From assembly GCA_050699515.1 (NCBI GenBank), contig JBOHFF010000152.1, positions 16,263 through 80,262 on the forward strand: 64,000 bases of DNA, in the 5' to 3' direction. This stretch comes from GCA-003244245 sp050699515 (GTDB taxonomy: Bacteria; Actinomycetota; Actinomycetes; Mycobacteriales; Pseudonocardiaceae). This document shows, one piece after another, positions 18,285 to 27,338 of this stretch. The notes below the pieces were generated by a model. The model saw only the letters and a list, made by a program, of their open reading frames with translations. It had not been told where the DNA came from and ran no database searches. How positions within the stretch are numbered: position 1 is the stretch's first letter; every line of letters begins with the position of its first letter. A program made the position numbers and the translations under genes.

Positions 18285-18300
18285 TCTGCCAGATGGCAGA
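18285..18300. promoter_or_regulatory. Palindromic operator candidate, copy 2
   Basis: TCTGCCAGATGGCAGA, the reverse complement of the site at 14844-14859, placed 76 bases before the ATG of the SnoaL-like gene. It retains the TGT that follows copy 1. The matched pair links the big regulator with the small gene downstream. Confidence 0.55.
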
Positions 18301-18375
18301 TGTAGCGCCAGGCACTGACAGCCACACTCGGGGCATCGATCAGGCGCAGAAGCGCCGGCATTGGCAGGAGGAGCC

Positions 18376-18648
18376 ATGGTGGAGAAAGCCGCATCGAACG
18401 CGATTCGGATCGAGAATCTGGAAGATAGTGCAAAGATTTTTCAGGATGTGTTTAATGCGGGTGATCTCGACGGGATGGTCAGCCTATACGAGCCTGAGGC
18501 AGTGTTTGTTCCGGTTCCCGGGCAGGTGGCTGTGGGTTCCGACGCTATCCGGGACGTGTTTACGGGTTTCCTGGCGACCTGGGGGTGGTTCGAACTCAAG
18601 GTATTCAGCCGTCACCAAGCGGGAGATATTGCACTCACAACAGCCTAA
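18376..18648 (+). CDS. SnoaL-like/NTF2-fold small protein, C-terminally truncated
   Basis: A 90-residue product from ATG 18376 with a good GGAGGA ribosome-binding site. The sequence IENLEDSAKIFQDVFNAGDL then DGMVSLYEPEAVFVPVPG is the beginning of an NTF2-like/SnoaL fold, used as a binding pocket or small-molecule isomerase in many proteins. It ends GDIALTTA at a TAA. The same frame continues beyond the TAA as WKVEGNDPDA, which is the normal continuation in this family, and then decays. So the C-terminal strands were lost through a nonsense change. It lies behind the operator-like palindrome at 18285. Confidence 0.65.
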   Translation: MVEKAASNAIRIENLEDSAKIFQDVFNAGDLDGMVSLYEPEAVFVPVPGQVAVGSDAIRDVFTGFLATWGWFELKVFSRHQAGDIALTTA

Positions 18649-18751
18649 TGGAAAGTGGAAGGCAACGACCCGGACGCACCCACCGCGCGCACACCCTCAT
18701 CTTCGGACCGGCCGCAAGCCCGGGTCGGCCTGCCACGGAAAGGAAAGACTA

Positions 18752-19261
18752 ATGATAACGCACAATCGGAACACGCTCCGCTTCATCGCATTCGTGACTG
18801 GCTGCGCAGGTCTGGCCGTGTCGCTGCTGGCCTGCGCTCAGGCGCCTGCCGATACCCAGGCAGGGACGAAGGCGACGATCGAACGAGAAGAAACGGCTTG
18901 GCTCAAGGCCATCGCGGCAGGACAACTCGACGCCACCGTCTCCTATTATGGCGACGGAGCGGTCCTGTTCGCGCCCAGCGCTCCGATCGCCCGGACCAAA
19001 GACGAGATTCGGCAGACCTGGATGCAGTTCTTTGCGTCCATTCCGGCAGGGGCAACCCTCTCCAGTAAGACCACCAAGGTGGAGGTGGCCCGCTCCGGGG
19101 ACTTGGCCTACACAACGGGAACCTACGCGGTAGGATTAAACAACGCCGCGATCGACAAGGGAAAGTTCGTCGACGTCTGGAAAAAGCAGGCCGATGGGTC
19201 GTGGAAGGCAGTGATCGACATCTTCAACTCCGACCTACCAGTCCCCCCGCCCGCGAAATGA
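18752..19261 (+). CDS. DUF4440/SnoaL-like lipoprotein
   Basis: A 169-residue lipoprotein: signal peptide with lipobox LLACAQ near residue 28, then an NTF2-like fold (TIEREETAWLKAIAAGQLDA, then VSYYGDGAVLFAPSAPIA and YTTGTYAVGL ... VWKKQADGSWKAVIDIFNSD). This family often acts as an extracytoplasmic binding or degradative accessory domain; a specific role cannot be read here. ATG 18752 is chosen over the longer in-frame extension to 18293 because it begins the signal peptide and has AGGAAAG upstream. It is the second NTF2-like gene in a row, which suggests one transcription unit. Confidence 0.8.
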   Translation: MITHNRNTLRFIAFVTGCAGLAVSLLACAQAPADTQAGTKATIEREETAWLKAIAAGQLDATVSYYGDGAVLFAPSAPIARTKDEIRQTWMQFFASIPAGATLSSKTTKVEVARSGDLAYTTGTYAVGLNNAAIDKGKFVDVWKKQADGSWKAVIDIFNSDLPVPPPAK

Positions 19262-19310
19262 TCAACCTCCGACAGTTGCGAACTGCGAGACCTGCTGCGC
19301 TGGAACGGAG

Positions 19311-19922
19311 ATGAATAACATGGCACCTGTGACCGTTGACCTCCTCCGCACCTACCCTCTCGTCGAGGAGATTCTGGGCAGCCATCGCGAGCACGCCGGG
19401 GGTGATGAGCGTGGCTGGACCAGTTATCGCGGCCATGTCTACCGGGTGTTCAACCTGGCCCGTGCGGTCGTGCCCGACCGCGACGATCGCGACGACAAGC
19501 TGGCAATTGCCGCAGCCTTCCACGATATCGACGTGTTCAGCTCGCTGAACTATCTCGGGTCCTCCATCCGCACCATGGACGCCTGGCTCCAGCTCACCGG
19601 ACGCGGCGTCTGGGCCGAGGAACTCGCGGTGATCGTCGCCAAGCACCACCATCTGACTCCCTACCGGGGGCGTCACGCGGCGTTGGCCGAGGCTTTCCGG
19701 CGGGCCGATCTCAACGATTTGAGCCAGGGTCTCATCCGCTCTGGGCTGCCACGCGAGCACGTGCGCGCGGTGCGCGAGTCGATCGACGTGGGCGTCTTTT
19801 TCAGCCGCACCGTCCCGGGCGCCATCGTGCGGCACCTGGTCCGCCACCCGCTTGACCCGCTGCCTATGGTGCGAGCCCGCCGGGCGCTGGGTGAGGCCGG
19901 ACACGACAACGCGGATCGTTAA
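19311..19922 (+). CDS. HD-domain metal-dependent phosphohydrolase-like protein
   Basis: A 203-residue cytoplasmic protein. The segments YRGHVYRVFNLARA, AIAAAFHDIDVF (the HD pair) and AVIVAKHHHLTPYRG, plus a later Asp in FRRADLNDLSQG, fit the HD fold that binds one or two metals and hydrolyses phosphate esters. The substrate is not predictable. ATG 19311 or the in-frame ATG 19320 could be used; the GGAG before 19311 is better spaced for 19320. It follows the lipoprotein by 50 bases and may share its transcript. Confidence 0.75.
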   Translation: MNNMAPVTVDLLRTYPLVEEILGSHREHAGGDERGWTSYRGHVYRVFNLARAVVPDRDDRDDKLAIAAAFHDIDVFSSLNYLGSSIRTMDAWLQLTGRGVWAEELAVIVAKHHHLTPYRGRHAALAEAFRRADLNDLSQGLIRSGLPREHVRAVRESIDVGVFFSRTVPGAIVRHLVRHPLDPLPMVRARRALGEAGHDNADR

Positions 19923-20057
19923 CCACTCTCAACCGCTGGCGAACCCGGCCGTGACCTCTCGGGCACTCGACAAACCGTACGGGCTGAGGGCTTGAGGGAT
20001 GAGAGAATCGATACCGCGCGCTCGGATGGGCCGGCCGCTGATGTGGGGAGAACCCCC

Positions 20058-23000
20058 GTGGACGCAGGCGGTATCGACCAGGGGACTTTTCACTTGCCGG
20101 TGGGCACGGCGACGTTCATGCTGACCGACGTCAAGGGCTCGACGGGTGCGCGGGAGTCTGCTTCCGGGGCTCGCAGCGCCGCTGTCGTCCGCCAAGATGA
20201 ATTGGTCGATGCGGCGATATCACGGCACGGTGGGGTGCGGCGGCGCGAGCAGGACGAAAGCCAGGGCGCGGTGGTGGCGTTTACCCGCGCTTCGGATGCG
20301 CTGGCCGCCGCGCTGGAGGTGCAGCGTGCCTGTCACTGCGGGGGGTGGGCCGCGGGGGCGTCGCTGACGCTGCGGATCGCCGTGCACACCGCCGAAGCTC
20401 AGCGGCGGGAGGAGGGGAGTTACTTCGGTCCGGCGGTCCAGCGCTGCGCCCGGCTGTGCGCGGTCGCCCACGGCGGCCAGATCGTGGTGTCATGCACGAC
20501 GCGCGACCTGGTTTTGGACGGGTTGCCCGAGCACGCCGAGCTCACCGACCTGGGCGTGCATCGGCTGGGCGACCTCGGACGCCCCGAGCGCATCTTCGGT
20601 CTGACCCACCCCGACCTACCAGCGGAGTTTCCGCCGCTGCGCTCGCTGGACAAGATGCCCAACGACCTGCCCAGCGAACTGTCCAGTTTCATCGGGCGAA
20701 ACACCGAGCTGACCCAGATCAGCGGCCCACTACAGCGGGTCCGGCTCCTTACCCTGACCGGTGCGGGGGGCTGTGGCAAGACCCGGCTAGCGCTGCAAGC
20801 CGCCGCCGACGCGATCGATCGTCACCCCGAGGGAGTGTGGTGGGTCGAACTCGCCCGCCTAGAAGACCCCACCCTGCTACCCGCCGTGGTGATCAGCGCC
20901 CTGGGACTACGTGATGTACCGGGCCGGGCCCTGCTGGACACGCTCGTCGAGCACCTGAAAAACCGCCGCGCGCTGGTCGCCCTGGACAACTGCGAACACT
21001 TACTCGCCGCCTGCGCCCAGCTTGTGGATGCCCTGCTGCGCGCCTGCCCAGGCCTGACGATTCTGGCCACCAGCCGGGCCCCGCTGGGTGTGTCCGGCGA
21101 AACCACCTGGCGAGTGCCCTCACTGTCACTGCCCACCGAACCCCAGCGCGAACCGATCAAGGGACTGCGCCAGTCCGACGCGGTGGCCCTGTTCATCGAC
21201 CGTGCCACCCAGGTCCACCCCCACTTCACCCTCACCTCAGCCAACGCACCCGCCATCGCGCAAATCTGCCACGACCTCGACGGCATCCCGCTGGCCATCG
21301 AGCTCGCCGCCGCCCGAGTCCGAATGCTGGCACCCGAACAAATCGTTGACGCCCTCAGCGACCGCTTCCACCTCCTCACCGGCGGCGCCCGCACAGCAAT
21401 GCCACGCCACCAAACCCTGCAAGCCTCCATCGACTGGAGCCACGAACTACTCAGCCACGGCGAACGCACGCTGCTGCGGCGGCTGTCCGTATTCACCGGG
21501 GGCTGGTCCCTCGACGCCGCCGAGCAGGTATGCCCCGCAGGCGGGATCGAGCGCTACGCCGTGCTGGACCTGTTGACCGGCCTGGTCGACAAGTCCCTGG
21601 TCACCACCGACGAACAAGGCCCCCAGACGCGCTATCGCCTGCTGGAAACCATCCGCCACTACGCCACCGCACGCCTGACTGACACGGGCGAAGCCGAGTG
21701 CCTGCGCAACCGCCACCTGGCCTACCACCTCACCCTGGCCCAGGCCGCCGAACCACAAGTGCTCGGCGCCGGACGCCACGACCCGATCCTGCACACTCTC
21801 ACCACCGAACTACCCAACCTGCGCGCAGCCCTGGAATGGGCAGCGCTGAGCGACCCGGACGCGGGGCTGCGTCTGGTGAACGCGCTGACCCTGTTCTGGC
21901 TATTCACCGGCCGCTACCAGGAGGGTGACGCCGCCTATGCGCGCGCCCTGGACGCCGCCACTGCACAGCCAACGCCACTGCGCGGGCGGGCGCTGGCCGG
22001 TCGCGCGCACCTCGCGCAGCACGGCGGCGCCTATCAGACAGCCCCCGGGTGGGCGCAGGCGGCGCTGGAGACCGGACAAGCCTGCGGCGACTCATGGACG
22101 CAGGGGCGGGCCTTGAATGTCCTCGGGCGCTCCGTCTCCTTCGTCGACCCGGCCAGCGGAGCGCCGCTGCTCCAGCGCAGCCTGCAGCTGGCCACCCAAG
22201 CCGGCGACGACTGGTGCCGGACCAGCGCTTTACAGACCCTCGCGATTGCCTGGAGCTTCCAAGACGAGTTCGACACCGCCCGCCCGATACTCGACGACGC
22301 GCATGTAACCGCGACCCGGCTCGGCTACCAGAGAGGGATCGCGCTTCACTGGTTTTGCCTCGGCTGGGCAGCGACAGCCCGCGGTCGGCTCGACGAGGCC
22401 CGCGAACTGTTCGCGCGCTCCATCGCTGCCAGTGACGAGGTTGGTGATCCATTCTCGCGTGGTCTCGCCAACGGCTACATGGCTTACGTGCAACTTGCCT
22501 GCGGCGATACGGAGCGTGCGTATTCGCTAGCCAGAGAGAACCTCAGGCGGGTACGGGGGACTGGCGCGATCCCGACGGGCCTTGCCAACCAGATGCTGGG
22601 CAGAGCCGAAACGGCACTAGGCAAATTTCCCGCGGCACGCGAACACTTCGAGACCGCCGTCAACATCGACCGCCGCGGAACCGCCTACTTCCTTACCTGG
22701 GCCCTCGCTGCTTTGGGCACCCTGGATCGCGTCAACGGCAACCTCGACGCTGCCAGGATCCGCGCTGAGGAGGCGCTGGAGGTGGCCCGGAAGCTGGGTA
22801 GTGGGTGCATGCAGGCGGGCGCCGAGTGCCTGCTTGGCCGGCTCGCTCTCGCCGCCGGCGAGGCCGCCGGAGCCGAGCGCTACGTCCACGACGCGCTGGG
22901 CCGCCTGGAGGCGAAAGACTTCGCCCTCGACATTCCGGAGTGCCTCGACATCCTCGCCACCGTAGCTGCCACCCAGGAAAGCTTCGAGGAAGCCGCACGG

Positions 23001-23420
23001 CTGCTGGGCGCCTCGGCGGCCGGCCGCAAGTGGCTCGGCATCGTCCGCTTCCCCCCCGAGCCGCAATTCTGGGCTGGCATTGAGCACATCACCCGGAAGG
23101 CACTCGGACCCGACGGTTACGATGCCGCATTCACCGCAGGTGCCGCACTGGGGATCGATGAGGCCGTCGCTTACGTCCGCCGGGCCCGCGGCGAGCGAAA
23201 ACGACCGTCACGCGGCTGGGACAGCCTGACCCCCACCGAGCTCGACGTCGTACGCCACATCGCTGCCGGCCTCACCAACCCCCAAATCGGCCAGCGCATG
23301 TTCATCGCGCCCGGCACCGTCAAGTCCCACCTCTCGCACATCTTCGCCAAGCTGGGGACCCCCTCACGGTCCCACCTGGCGGCCGACGCCACGAGACGCG
23401 GACTCGACCGCGACGACTAA
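20058..23420 (+). CDS. Cyclase-homology/STAND ATPase/TPR/LuxR regulator (paralog 2)
   Basis: A 1120-residue paralog of the regulator at 14894. The N-terminal cyclase-like domain keeps the first Asp (FMLTDVKGST) but the region holding the second metal site is altered (RREQDESQGAVVAF, without the GDG/GDS of paralog 1). A STAND ATPase follows (TLTGAGGCGKTRLALQ; ALVALDNCEHLLAAC; GIPLAIELAAARVRM), then TPR-like helices and a LuxR HTH (LTPTELDVVRHIAAGLTNPQ ... TVKSHLSHIFAKLG). The GTG at 20058 with GGGGAGAA upstream is preferred; the frame is open from a TTG at 19992. Between the two paralogs lie the NTF2-like and HD genes. I did not find the TCTGCCA palindrome before this copy. Confidence 0.85.
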   Translation: MDAGGIDQGTFHLPVGTATFMLTDVKGSTGARESASGARSAAVVRQDELVDAAISRHGGVRRREQDESQGAVVAFTRASDALAAALEVQRACHCGGWAAGASLTLRIAVHTAEAQRREEGSYFGPAVQRCARLCAVAHGGQIVVSCTTRDLVLDGLPEHAELTDLGVHRLGDLGRPERIFGLTHPDLPAEFPPLRSLDKMPNDLPSELSSFIGRNTELTQISGPLQRVRLLTLTGAGGCGKTRLALQAAADAIDRHPEGVWWVELARLEDPTLLPAVVISALGLRDVPGRALLDTLVEHLKNRRALVALDNCEHLLAACAQLVDALLRACPGLTILATSRAPLGVSGETTWRVPSLSLPTEPQREPIKGLRQSDAVALFIDRATQVHPHFTLTSANAPAIAQICHDLDGIPLAIELAAARVRMLAPEQIVDALSDRFHLLTGGARTAMPRHQTLQASIDWSHELLSHGERTLLRRLSVFTGGWSLDAAEQVCPAGGIERYAVLDLLTGLVDKSLVTTDEQGPQTRYRLLETIRHYATARLTDTGEAECLRNRHLAYHLTLAQAAEPQVLGAGRHDPILHTLTTELPNLRAALEWAALSDPDAGLRLVNALTLFWLFTGRYQEGDAAYARALDAATAQPTPLRGRALAGRAHLAQHGGAYQTAPGWAQAALETGQACGDSWTQGRALNVLGRSVSFVDPASGAPLLQRSLQLATQAGDDWCRTSALQTLAIAWSFQDEFDTARPILDDAHVTATRLGYQRGIALHWFCLGWAATARGRLDEARELFARSIAASDEVGDPFSRGLANGYMAYVQLACGDTERAYSLARENLRRVRGTGAIPTGLANQMLGRAETALGKFPAAREHFETAVNIDRRGTAYFLTWALAALGTLDRVNGNLDAARIRAEEALEVARKLGSGCMQAGAECLLGRLALAAGEAAGAERYVHDALGRLEAKDFALDIPECLDILATVAATQESFEEAARLLGASAAGRKWLGIVRFPPEPQFWAGIEHITRKALGPDGYDAAFTAGAALGIDEAVAYVRRARGERKRPSRGWDSLTPTELDVVRHIAAGLTNPQIGQRMFIAPGTVKSHLSHIFAKLGTPSRSHLAADATRRGLDRDD

Positions 23421-23577
23421 CCCCGAAAAACGGGAACGCCAAGCCTGGGAACACCCGGGACGCCTTGCGCAAAGCGATACCCGCCGACCAAGCCGTGGGC
23501 CTACGGGTGGTGAGCGGGCAGCCGGCAAGCGCCCATCAGCGGTCTGAGCCACCCGGCGCCACCGAGCTCGAAGTCGT

Positions 23578-24054
23578 CTAGAGCCGCTGACGAACGCGAC
23601 CGTGACCTCGCGGGTGCTCGAGGTCCGCGGTGATGTTGGCATGCATGCGTGTCAGCACGTCGCGCAGCAGGTCGAGCTCGTGTTCAGCGAGGCCGGCACG
23701 AAGCCGGCGATCATGGTCGACTGCGACTTGTCGGAGCCGGTGGAACGCGGCCTCGCCCTTCTCGGTGAGCTCGACCAGATGCATCCGGCGGTTGGTGGGA
23801 TCCCGCCGGCGGGTCAGCAGACCGTCCGTCTCCATGCCGTTGAGGTGGTGGGTCAGGGTCGCGCCCTGAATGCCGACCGCCTCGGCCAGCTCGCGCTGGT
23901 TCGCCGTGGACCGGGTCTTCAGCGACAGCAGCACCAGCCAGGTCGGCAGGGAACCACCCGCTGCGGCCAGCGCCGCGTCGAATGCCCGGCTGACCGCGCG
24001 TGCGGTGCTGCCCAGCTGGAGACCGATCGGGGGCTGGGCCGGACGCGGTGACAT
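23578..24054 (-). CDS. MarR-family transcriptional repressor
   Basis: A 158-residue winged-helix protein: LPTWLVLLSLKTRSTANQRE, LAEAVGIQGATLTHHLNGME (recognition helix), then the wing TRRRDPTNRRMHLVELTEKG. It is divergent from the MFS pump with 97 bases between the starts. This is the classic layout of a MarR repressor controlling itself and a drug exporter, released by the exported compound or a related ligand. The shared spacer is A/T-rich and carries repeats suited to a dimeric MarR protein. Confidence 0.88.
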   Translation of the reverse strand: MSPRPAQPPIGLQLGSTARAVSRAFDAALAAAGGSLPTWLVLLSLKTRSTANQRELAEAVGIQGATLTHHLNGMETDGLLTRRRDPTNRRMHLVELTEKGEAAFHRLRQVAVDHDRRLRAGLAEHELDLLRDVLTRMHANITADLEHPRGHGRVRQRL

Positions 24055-24081
24055 ACGGACGAACCTAGCACAACATTCGTC

Positions 24082-24117
24082 GTCAAATCAATTGACATCT
24101 ATTCATTTGATATCTAT
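24082..24117. promoter_or_regulatory. MarR operator/divergent promoter candidate
   Basis: The spacer holds GTCAAATCAATTGAC (24082-24096, arms GTCAA/TTGAC) and two direct repeats TTGACATCTAT (24092-24102) and TTGATATCTAT (24107-24117) spaced 15 bases. It is markedly A/T-richer than its surroundings. TTGACA would also serve as a -35 element for the pump gene. Consistent with repression by the divergent MarR protein. Confidence 0.5.
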
Positions 24118-24151
24118 GTTTGCCGCAGACCCGGTACCTGAAGGGACCGCC

Positions 24152-25648
24152 ATGACCAGCACACCCGTCGTCACCAACGGCATCGACCCGACCCGAGCGC
24201 AGGACTCCCGGCGGTGGCTCGCGCTGGTGTTCGTGGCGCTGGCCCAGCTGATGATCGCGCTGGACGCCACGATCATGAACATCTCGTTGCCCTCGGCGCA
24301 GGCCGCGCTGGGTTTCTCCGACGCCGACCGGCAATGGGTGATTACCGCCTACACGCTGGCGTTCGGCGGGTTACTGCTGCTGGGCGGGCGGATCTCCGAC
24401 CACCTGGGGCGCACCCGCACCTTTGTCATCGGCCTGACCGGGTTCGCCCTGGCCTCCGCGCTGGGCGGGCTGGCCCCCAACCTCGCCGTGCTCACCCTCG
24501 CCCGGGCCGGGCAGGGCGCGTTCGGGGCGCTGCTGGCCCCCACCGTGCTGGCCCTGCTGGCCGTCACCTTCGCCGAACCCCGGGAACGCGGCAAGGCGTT
24601 CGCGATCTTCGGAGCCATCGCCGGCGGGGGCGGCGCGGCCGGGCTGATCCTGGGCGGACTGCTCGCCGAGACCATCAGCTGGCGGGGATGCCTGTTCGTC
24701 AATGTGCCGATCGCCGCCGTGGCCGCCCTCGGCACCCGGTACCTTCCCCGCGTCACCCCCGGCACCGCACGGGAACGGCTTGATGTCACCGGCGCGGTGT
24801 TGGTAACGGCCGGTCTGATCGCCGTGGTCGCGGGCTGCTCCCGGGCCGCAGACCGCGGCTGGACCTCACCGCTGACCTTGCTCCTGCTCGGCAGTGGGGC
24901 GGCGCTGCTGGCTGGGTTCACCGGCTGGGAGTCCCGCGCGGCGGCACCGCTGCTGCCGATGCGGATCCTCGCCGACCGCAACCTCGTCGGCGCGTGTGTG
25001 ACCGTCGGGTTCGCGGTGGCCGGGATGCTGGGGCTGTTCCTGTTCCTGACCTACTTCCTGCAGGTCGTGCTCGGCTACTCCCCAATCCTCGCCGGCCTGG
25101 CCTTCCTGCCGCTGTCCACCGCGCTGTTCGCCGCCGCGCAACTGGCCGGGCGGCTGATGGCGCAACTGCCGCCGCGTGCGCTGATCGTGCCCGGCCTGTC
25201 CGTGGCCACCATCGGGATGATGCTGCTCACCAGGCTGACCCCGGACAGCGGCTACCCCGGCGGGGTCCTGCCCGCCGAGATCCTGCTCGGCCTCGGCATG
25301 GGTCTGGTGTTCACCCCCGCGATCAGCCTGGCCACCAGCCGCGTGCCACCCCGCGACGCCGGAATCGTCGCCGCCGTGGTCGCCACCTGCCAGCAGATCG
25401 GCGGCTCGCTCGGGGTCGCGGTGCTCAACACCGTCGCCGCCGCAACCGTCGCCGCCCACCTCGCGACCCACCCGGCCACCCCCACCGCTCGCACCGCGGC
25501 ACTCGTGCACGGCTACACCACCGCCGCCGGCTGGGCCACCGGAATCTTCGCCACTGCGGCCGTGCTCGCCACGGTCCTGATCACCGCAGACCGACCGACC
25601 TCGGACCGCACCCGATCCGGTGCCTCCGCCGACACCACCCACCGCTGA
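24152..25648 (+). CDS. MFS drug exporter, DHA2 (14-TM) type
   Basis: A 498-residue inner-membrane proton antiporter. Family signs are the N-terminal ALAQLMIALDATIMNISLPS (motif D1-like LDxTIVNVALP), GGRISDHLGRTRTF (motif A) and, near the middle, GAIAGGGGAAGLILGGLL (motif C-like, antiporter). About 14 hydrophobic segments can be counted. It starts at ATG 24152 behind GAAGGGA; an alternative ATG at 24116 would be near-leaderless. It is divergent from the MarR gene and followed at 15 bases by a membrane protein, an NmrA-like reductase and small enzymes, so it likely heads a stress or xenobiotic operon. The substrate is unknown. Confidence 0.88.
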   Translation: MTSTPVVTNGIDPTRAQDSRRWLALVFVALAQLMIALDATIMNISLPSAQAALGFSDADRQWVITAYTLAFGGLLLLGGRISDHLGRTRTFVIGLTGFALASALGGLAPNLAVLTLARAGQGAFGALLAPTVLALLAVTFAEPRERGKAFAIFGAIAGGGGAAGLILGGLLAETISWRGCLFVNVPIAAVAALGTRYLPRVTPGTARERLDVTGAVLVTAGLIAVVAGCSRAADRGWTSPLTLLLLGSGAALLAGFTGWESRAAAPLLPMRILADRNLVGACVTVGFAVAGMLGLFLFLTYFLQVVLGYSPILAGLAFLPLSTALFAAAQLAGRLMAQLPPRALIVPGLSVATIGMMLLTRLTPDSGYPGGVLPAEILLGLGMGLVFTPAISLATSRVPPRDAGIVAAVVATCQQIGGSLGVAVLNTVAAATVAAHLATHPATPTARTAALVHGYTTAAGWATGIFATAAVLATVLITADRPTSDRTRSGASADTTHR

Positions 25649-25663
25649 AGGAGCAGACCCGCC

Positions 25664-26476
25664 ATGAACAGGACCCGCCCCGCTCATCTCAACCCCACTA
25701 ACCCGGACAGCACGGAGGGACCACAACCCAAGACGGCCCATCAGAACAGACCCGACCCAACTCCGTTGCGTGAGTCCCGGCCGCAGACCGGCCCACCGCC
25801 GGGTTTGCTCGCTAGCATCTCCCTGGCGCTGCTGGCCGCGGGCCTCGTGGTCAGCGCCCTGCTGGGCGGGGTCTTCCCGTCACCGTTCGCCGATCCCGCG
25901 GTGATCGCGGGCTACTTCACCGGACAACCCGACGCGGTGCGGGCGAGCGCCATCTTCGTGTTCGGATCGGCGGTGCCACTGGCGCTGTACGCGGCGACGA
26001 TCAGCTCGCGGTTGCGGGCACTCGGCGTCACCGCGCCAGGAGCGACGATCGCGCTCGTCGGCGGCACGCTCAGCGCGGCGATGCTGACGATGTCCGGGTT
26101 ACTGACGTGGGTGCTGTCCCGGCCGGGCGTGCGCGGGGACGTGCCGCTGGTCCGGGCCCTGCATGATCTGTCCTTCCTCACCGGGGGCGTCGCCCATGTG
26201 GTGTTCCTCGGACTGCTGATCGCCGGGATCGCGGTGCCAGCCCTGCTGCTCAGGCTGCTGCCCCGGCCGGTCGCCCTCGCCGGGCTGGTCATCGCGGCGG
26301 TCGCGGAGCTCGCCACCGTGGCCCTCCTGTGGGACCCCGCCGCAGTGCTGCTGCCGATCGCCCGCTTCCCCGGCCTGATCTGGCTGGTCATCGCCGGGTT
26401 CCTGCTGCCCCGCCACCGGTCCCGCCGTGCGACCACTACTGCCATCGGCCGTCCCTCCCAGGGGGAAATTCGATGA
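25664..26476 (+). CDS. Multi-pass membrane protein (DUF4386-like)
   Basis: A 270-residue protein with a polar proline-rich N-terminal 45 residues and then six or more hydrophobic segments (LLASISLALLAAGLVVSALL, ASAIFVFGSAVPLALYAATI, ATIALVGGTLSAAMLTMSGL and others), ending in an Arg-rich tail. The pattern resembles DUF4386-type proteins, but I recognise it only loosely. It starts 15 bases after the pump stop and its own stop overlaps the next start (ATGA at 26473), so it belongs to the pump operon. Confidence 0.7.
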   Translation: MNRTRPAHLNPTNPDSTEGPQPKTAHQNRPDPTPLRESRPQTGPPPGLLASISLALLAAGLVVSALLGGVFPSPFADPAVIAGYFTGQPDAVRASAIFVFGSAVPLALYAATISSRLRALGVTAPGATIALVGGTLSAAMLTMSGLLTWVLSRPGVRGDVPLVRALHDLSFLTGGVAHVVFLGLLIAGIAVPALLLRLLPRPVALAGLVIAAVAELATVALLWDPAAVLLPIARFPGLIWLVIAGFLLPRHRSRRATTTAIGRPSQGEIR

Positions 26477-27324
26477 TCCTCGTCACCGGAGCTACTGGTC
26501 ACGTGGGCGCCGAGCTGGTCACCCAGCTCGCTGCCGCGGGGCACAAGGTGCGGGCGATGACCCGCCGGCCCGAGACGCTCACCCCTCGTCCCGAGGTGGA
26601 GGTCGTCCGCGGCGACGCCGCTGACCCGGCGACCCTGGCCGCCGCGTTCGCCGGCGCCACCCGCGCCTTCCTGATGTCAGCCGAGGCCGCGGGCACCGCC
26701 GAGCGCCCCAGTCAGGTTCCCCACCTCGTCGAGGCCGCGGTCGGCGCCGGCGTCGAGTACGCCGTGCTGCTCTCGGTCTACAGCGGCGGCAGCGGCGGCG
26801 ACGTGATCGCCGACTGGTGCCGCCAGATCGAGGATTCTGTTACCGGCAGCGGAATGGCGTGGACCCTGCTACGGCCGGGCCGGTTCATGTCCAACGCGCT
26901 GCAGTGGGCCCCGCAGATCCGCCGCGGCGACGAGGTGCAGGTCCCGTTCGCCTCCCGGCCCGCCGCGTCGATCGACCCGGCCGACATCGCCGCCATCGCA
27001 GCCGCCGCCCTGACGTCCACTGACCACCGGGATGCCGCCTACCAGCTATCCGGACCGCAGGTACTGACCCCCGTCGACGAAGTGGCCGTGCTGGCGGCCC
27101 TGCTGGACCGGCCCCTGCACGTCGTCGACCCACCCCTCGAACAAGTGCGCGCCGGCATGGCCCGCGGTGGCTTCCCGCCCGCCGTCCTCGACGCGATCAT
27201 CAACCGCACCCGGGACACCGACGAGGGCACCGAGGTGTTGCCCACCGTGGCGGAGCTACTCGGCCGATCTCCCGGCACGTTCTCCCGCTGGGCCACCCGC
27301 CACCTCGACCACTTCACCACCTGA
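26473..27324 (+). CDS. NmrA-like NAD(P)-binding protein (atypical SDR)
   Basis: A 283-residue cytoplasmic Rossmann protein: MILVTGATGHVGAELVTQLA holds the TGATGxxG nucleotide motif; RAMTRRPE follows the second strand and may select NADPH. ADPATLAAAFAGATRAFLMS and WTLLRPGRFMSN are typical of the NmrA/azoreductase-like (QOR2) group. The usual YxxxK catalytic pair is not obvious. Its ATG overlaps the stop of the membrane protein. In such operons these proteins act as quinone or azo reductases or redox sensors; the exact role is not shown. Confidence 0.82.
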   Translation: MILVTGATGHVGAELVTQLAAAGHKVRAMTRRPETLTPRPEVEVVRGDAADPATLAAAFAGATRAFLMSAEAAGTAERPSQVPHLVEAAVGAGVEYAVLLSVYSGGSGGDVIADWCRQIEDSVTGSGMAWTLLRPGRFMSNALQWAPQIRRGDEVQVPFASRPAASIDPADIAAIAAAALTSTDHRDAAYQLSGPQVLTPVDEVAVLAALLDRPLHVVDPPLEQVRAGMARGGFPPAVLDAIINRTRDTDEGTEVLPTVAELLGRSPGTFSRWATRHLDHFTT

Positions 27325-27338
27325 GAGGAACACGACCA

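Noticed and set aside
18293..19261. 322-codon frame covering the SnoaL-like gene and the lipoprotein
   Set aside because: The N-terminal half is an out-of-frame shadow; the signal peptide at 18752 gives the true start of the lipoprotein.
23530..23580. Short TELEVV-stop match to the LuxR HTH after the second giant regulator
   Set aside because: Only about eight codons; too short to separate from chance, though it may be a trace of a further paralog.
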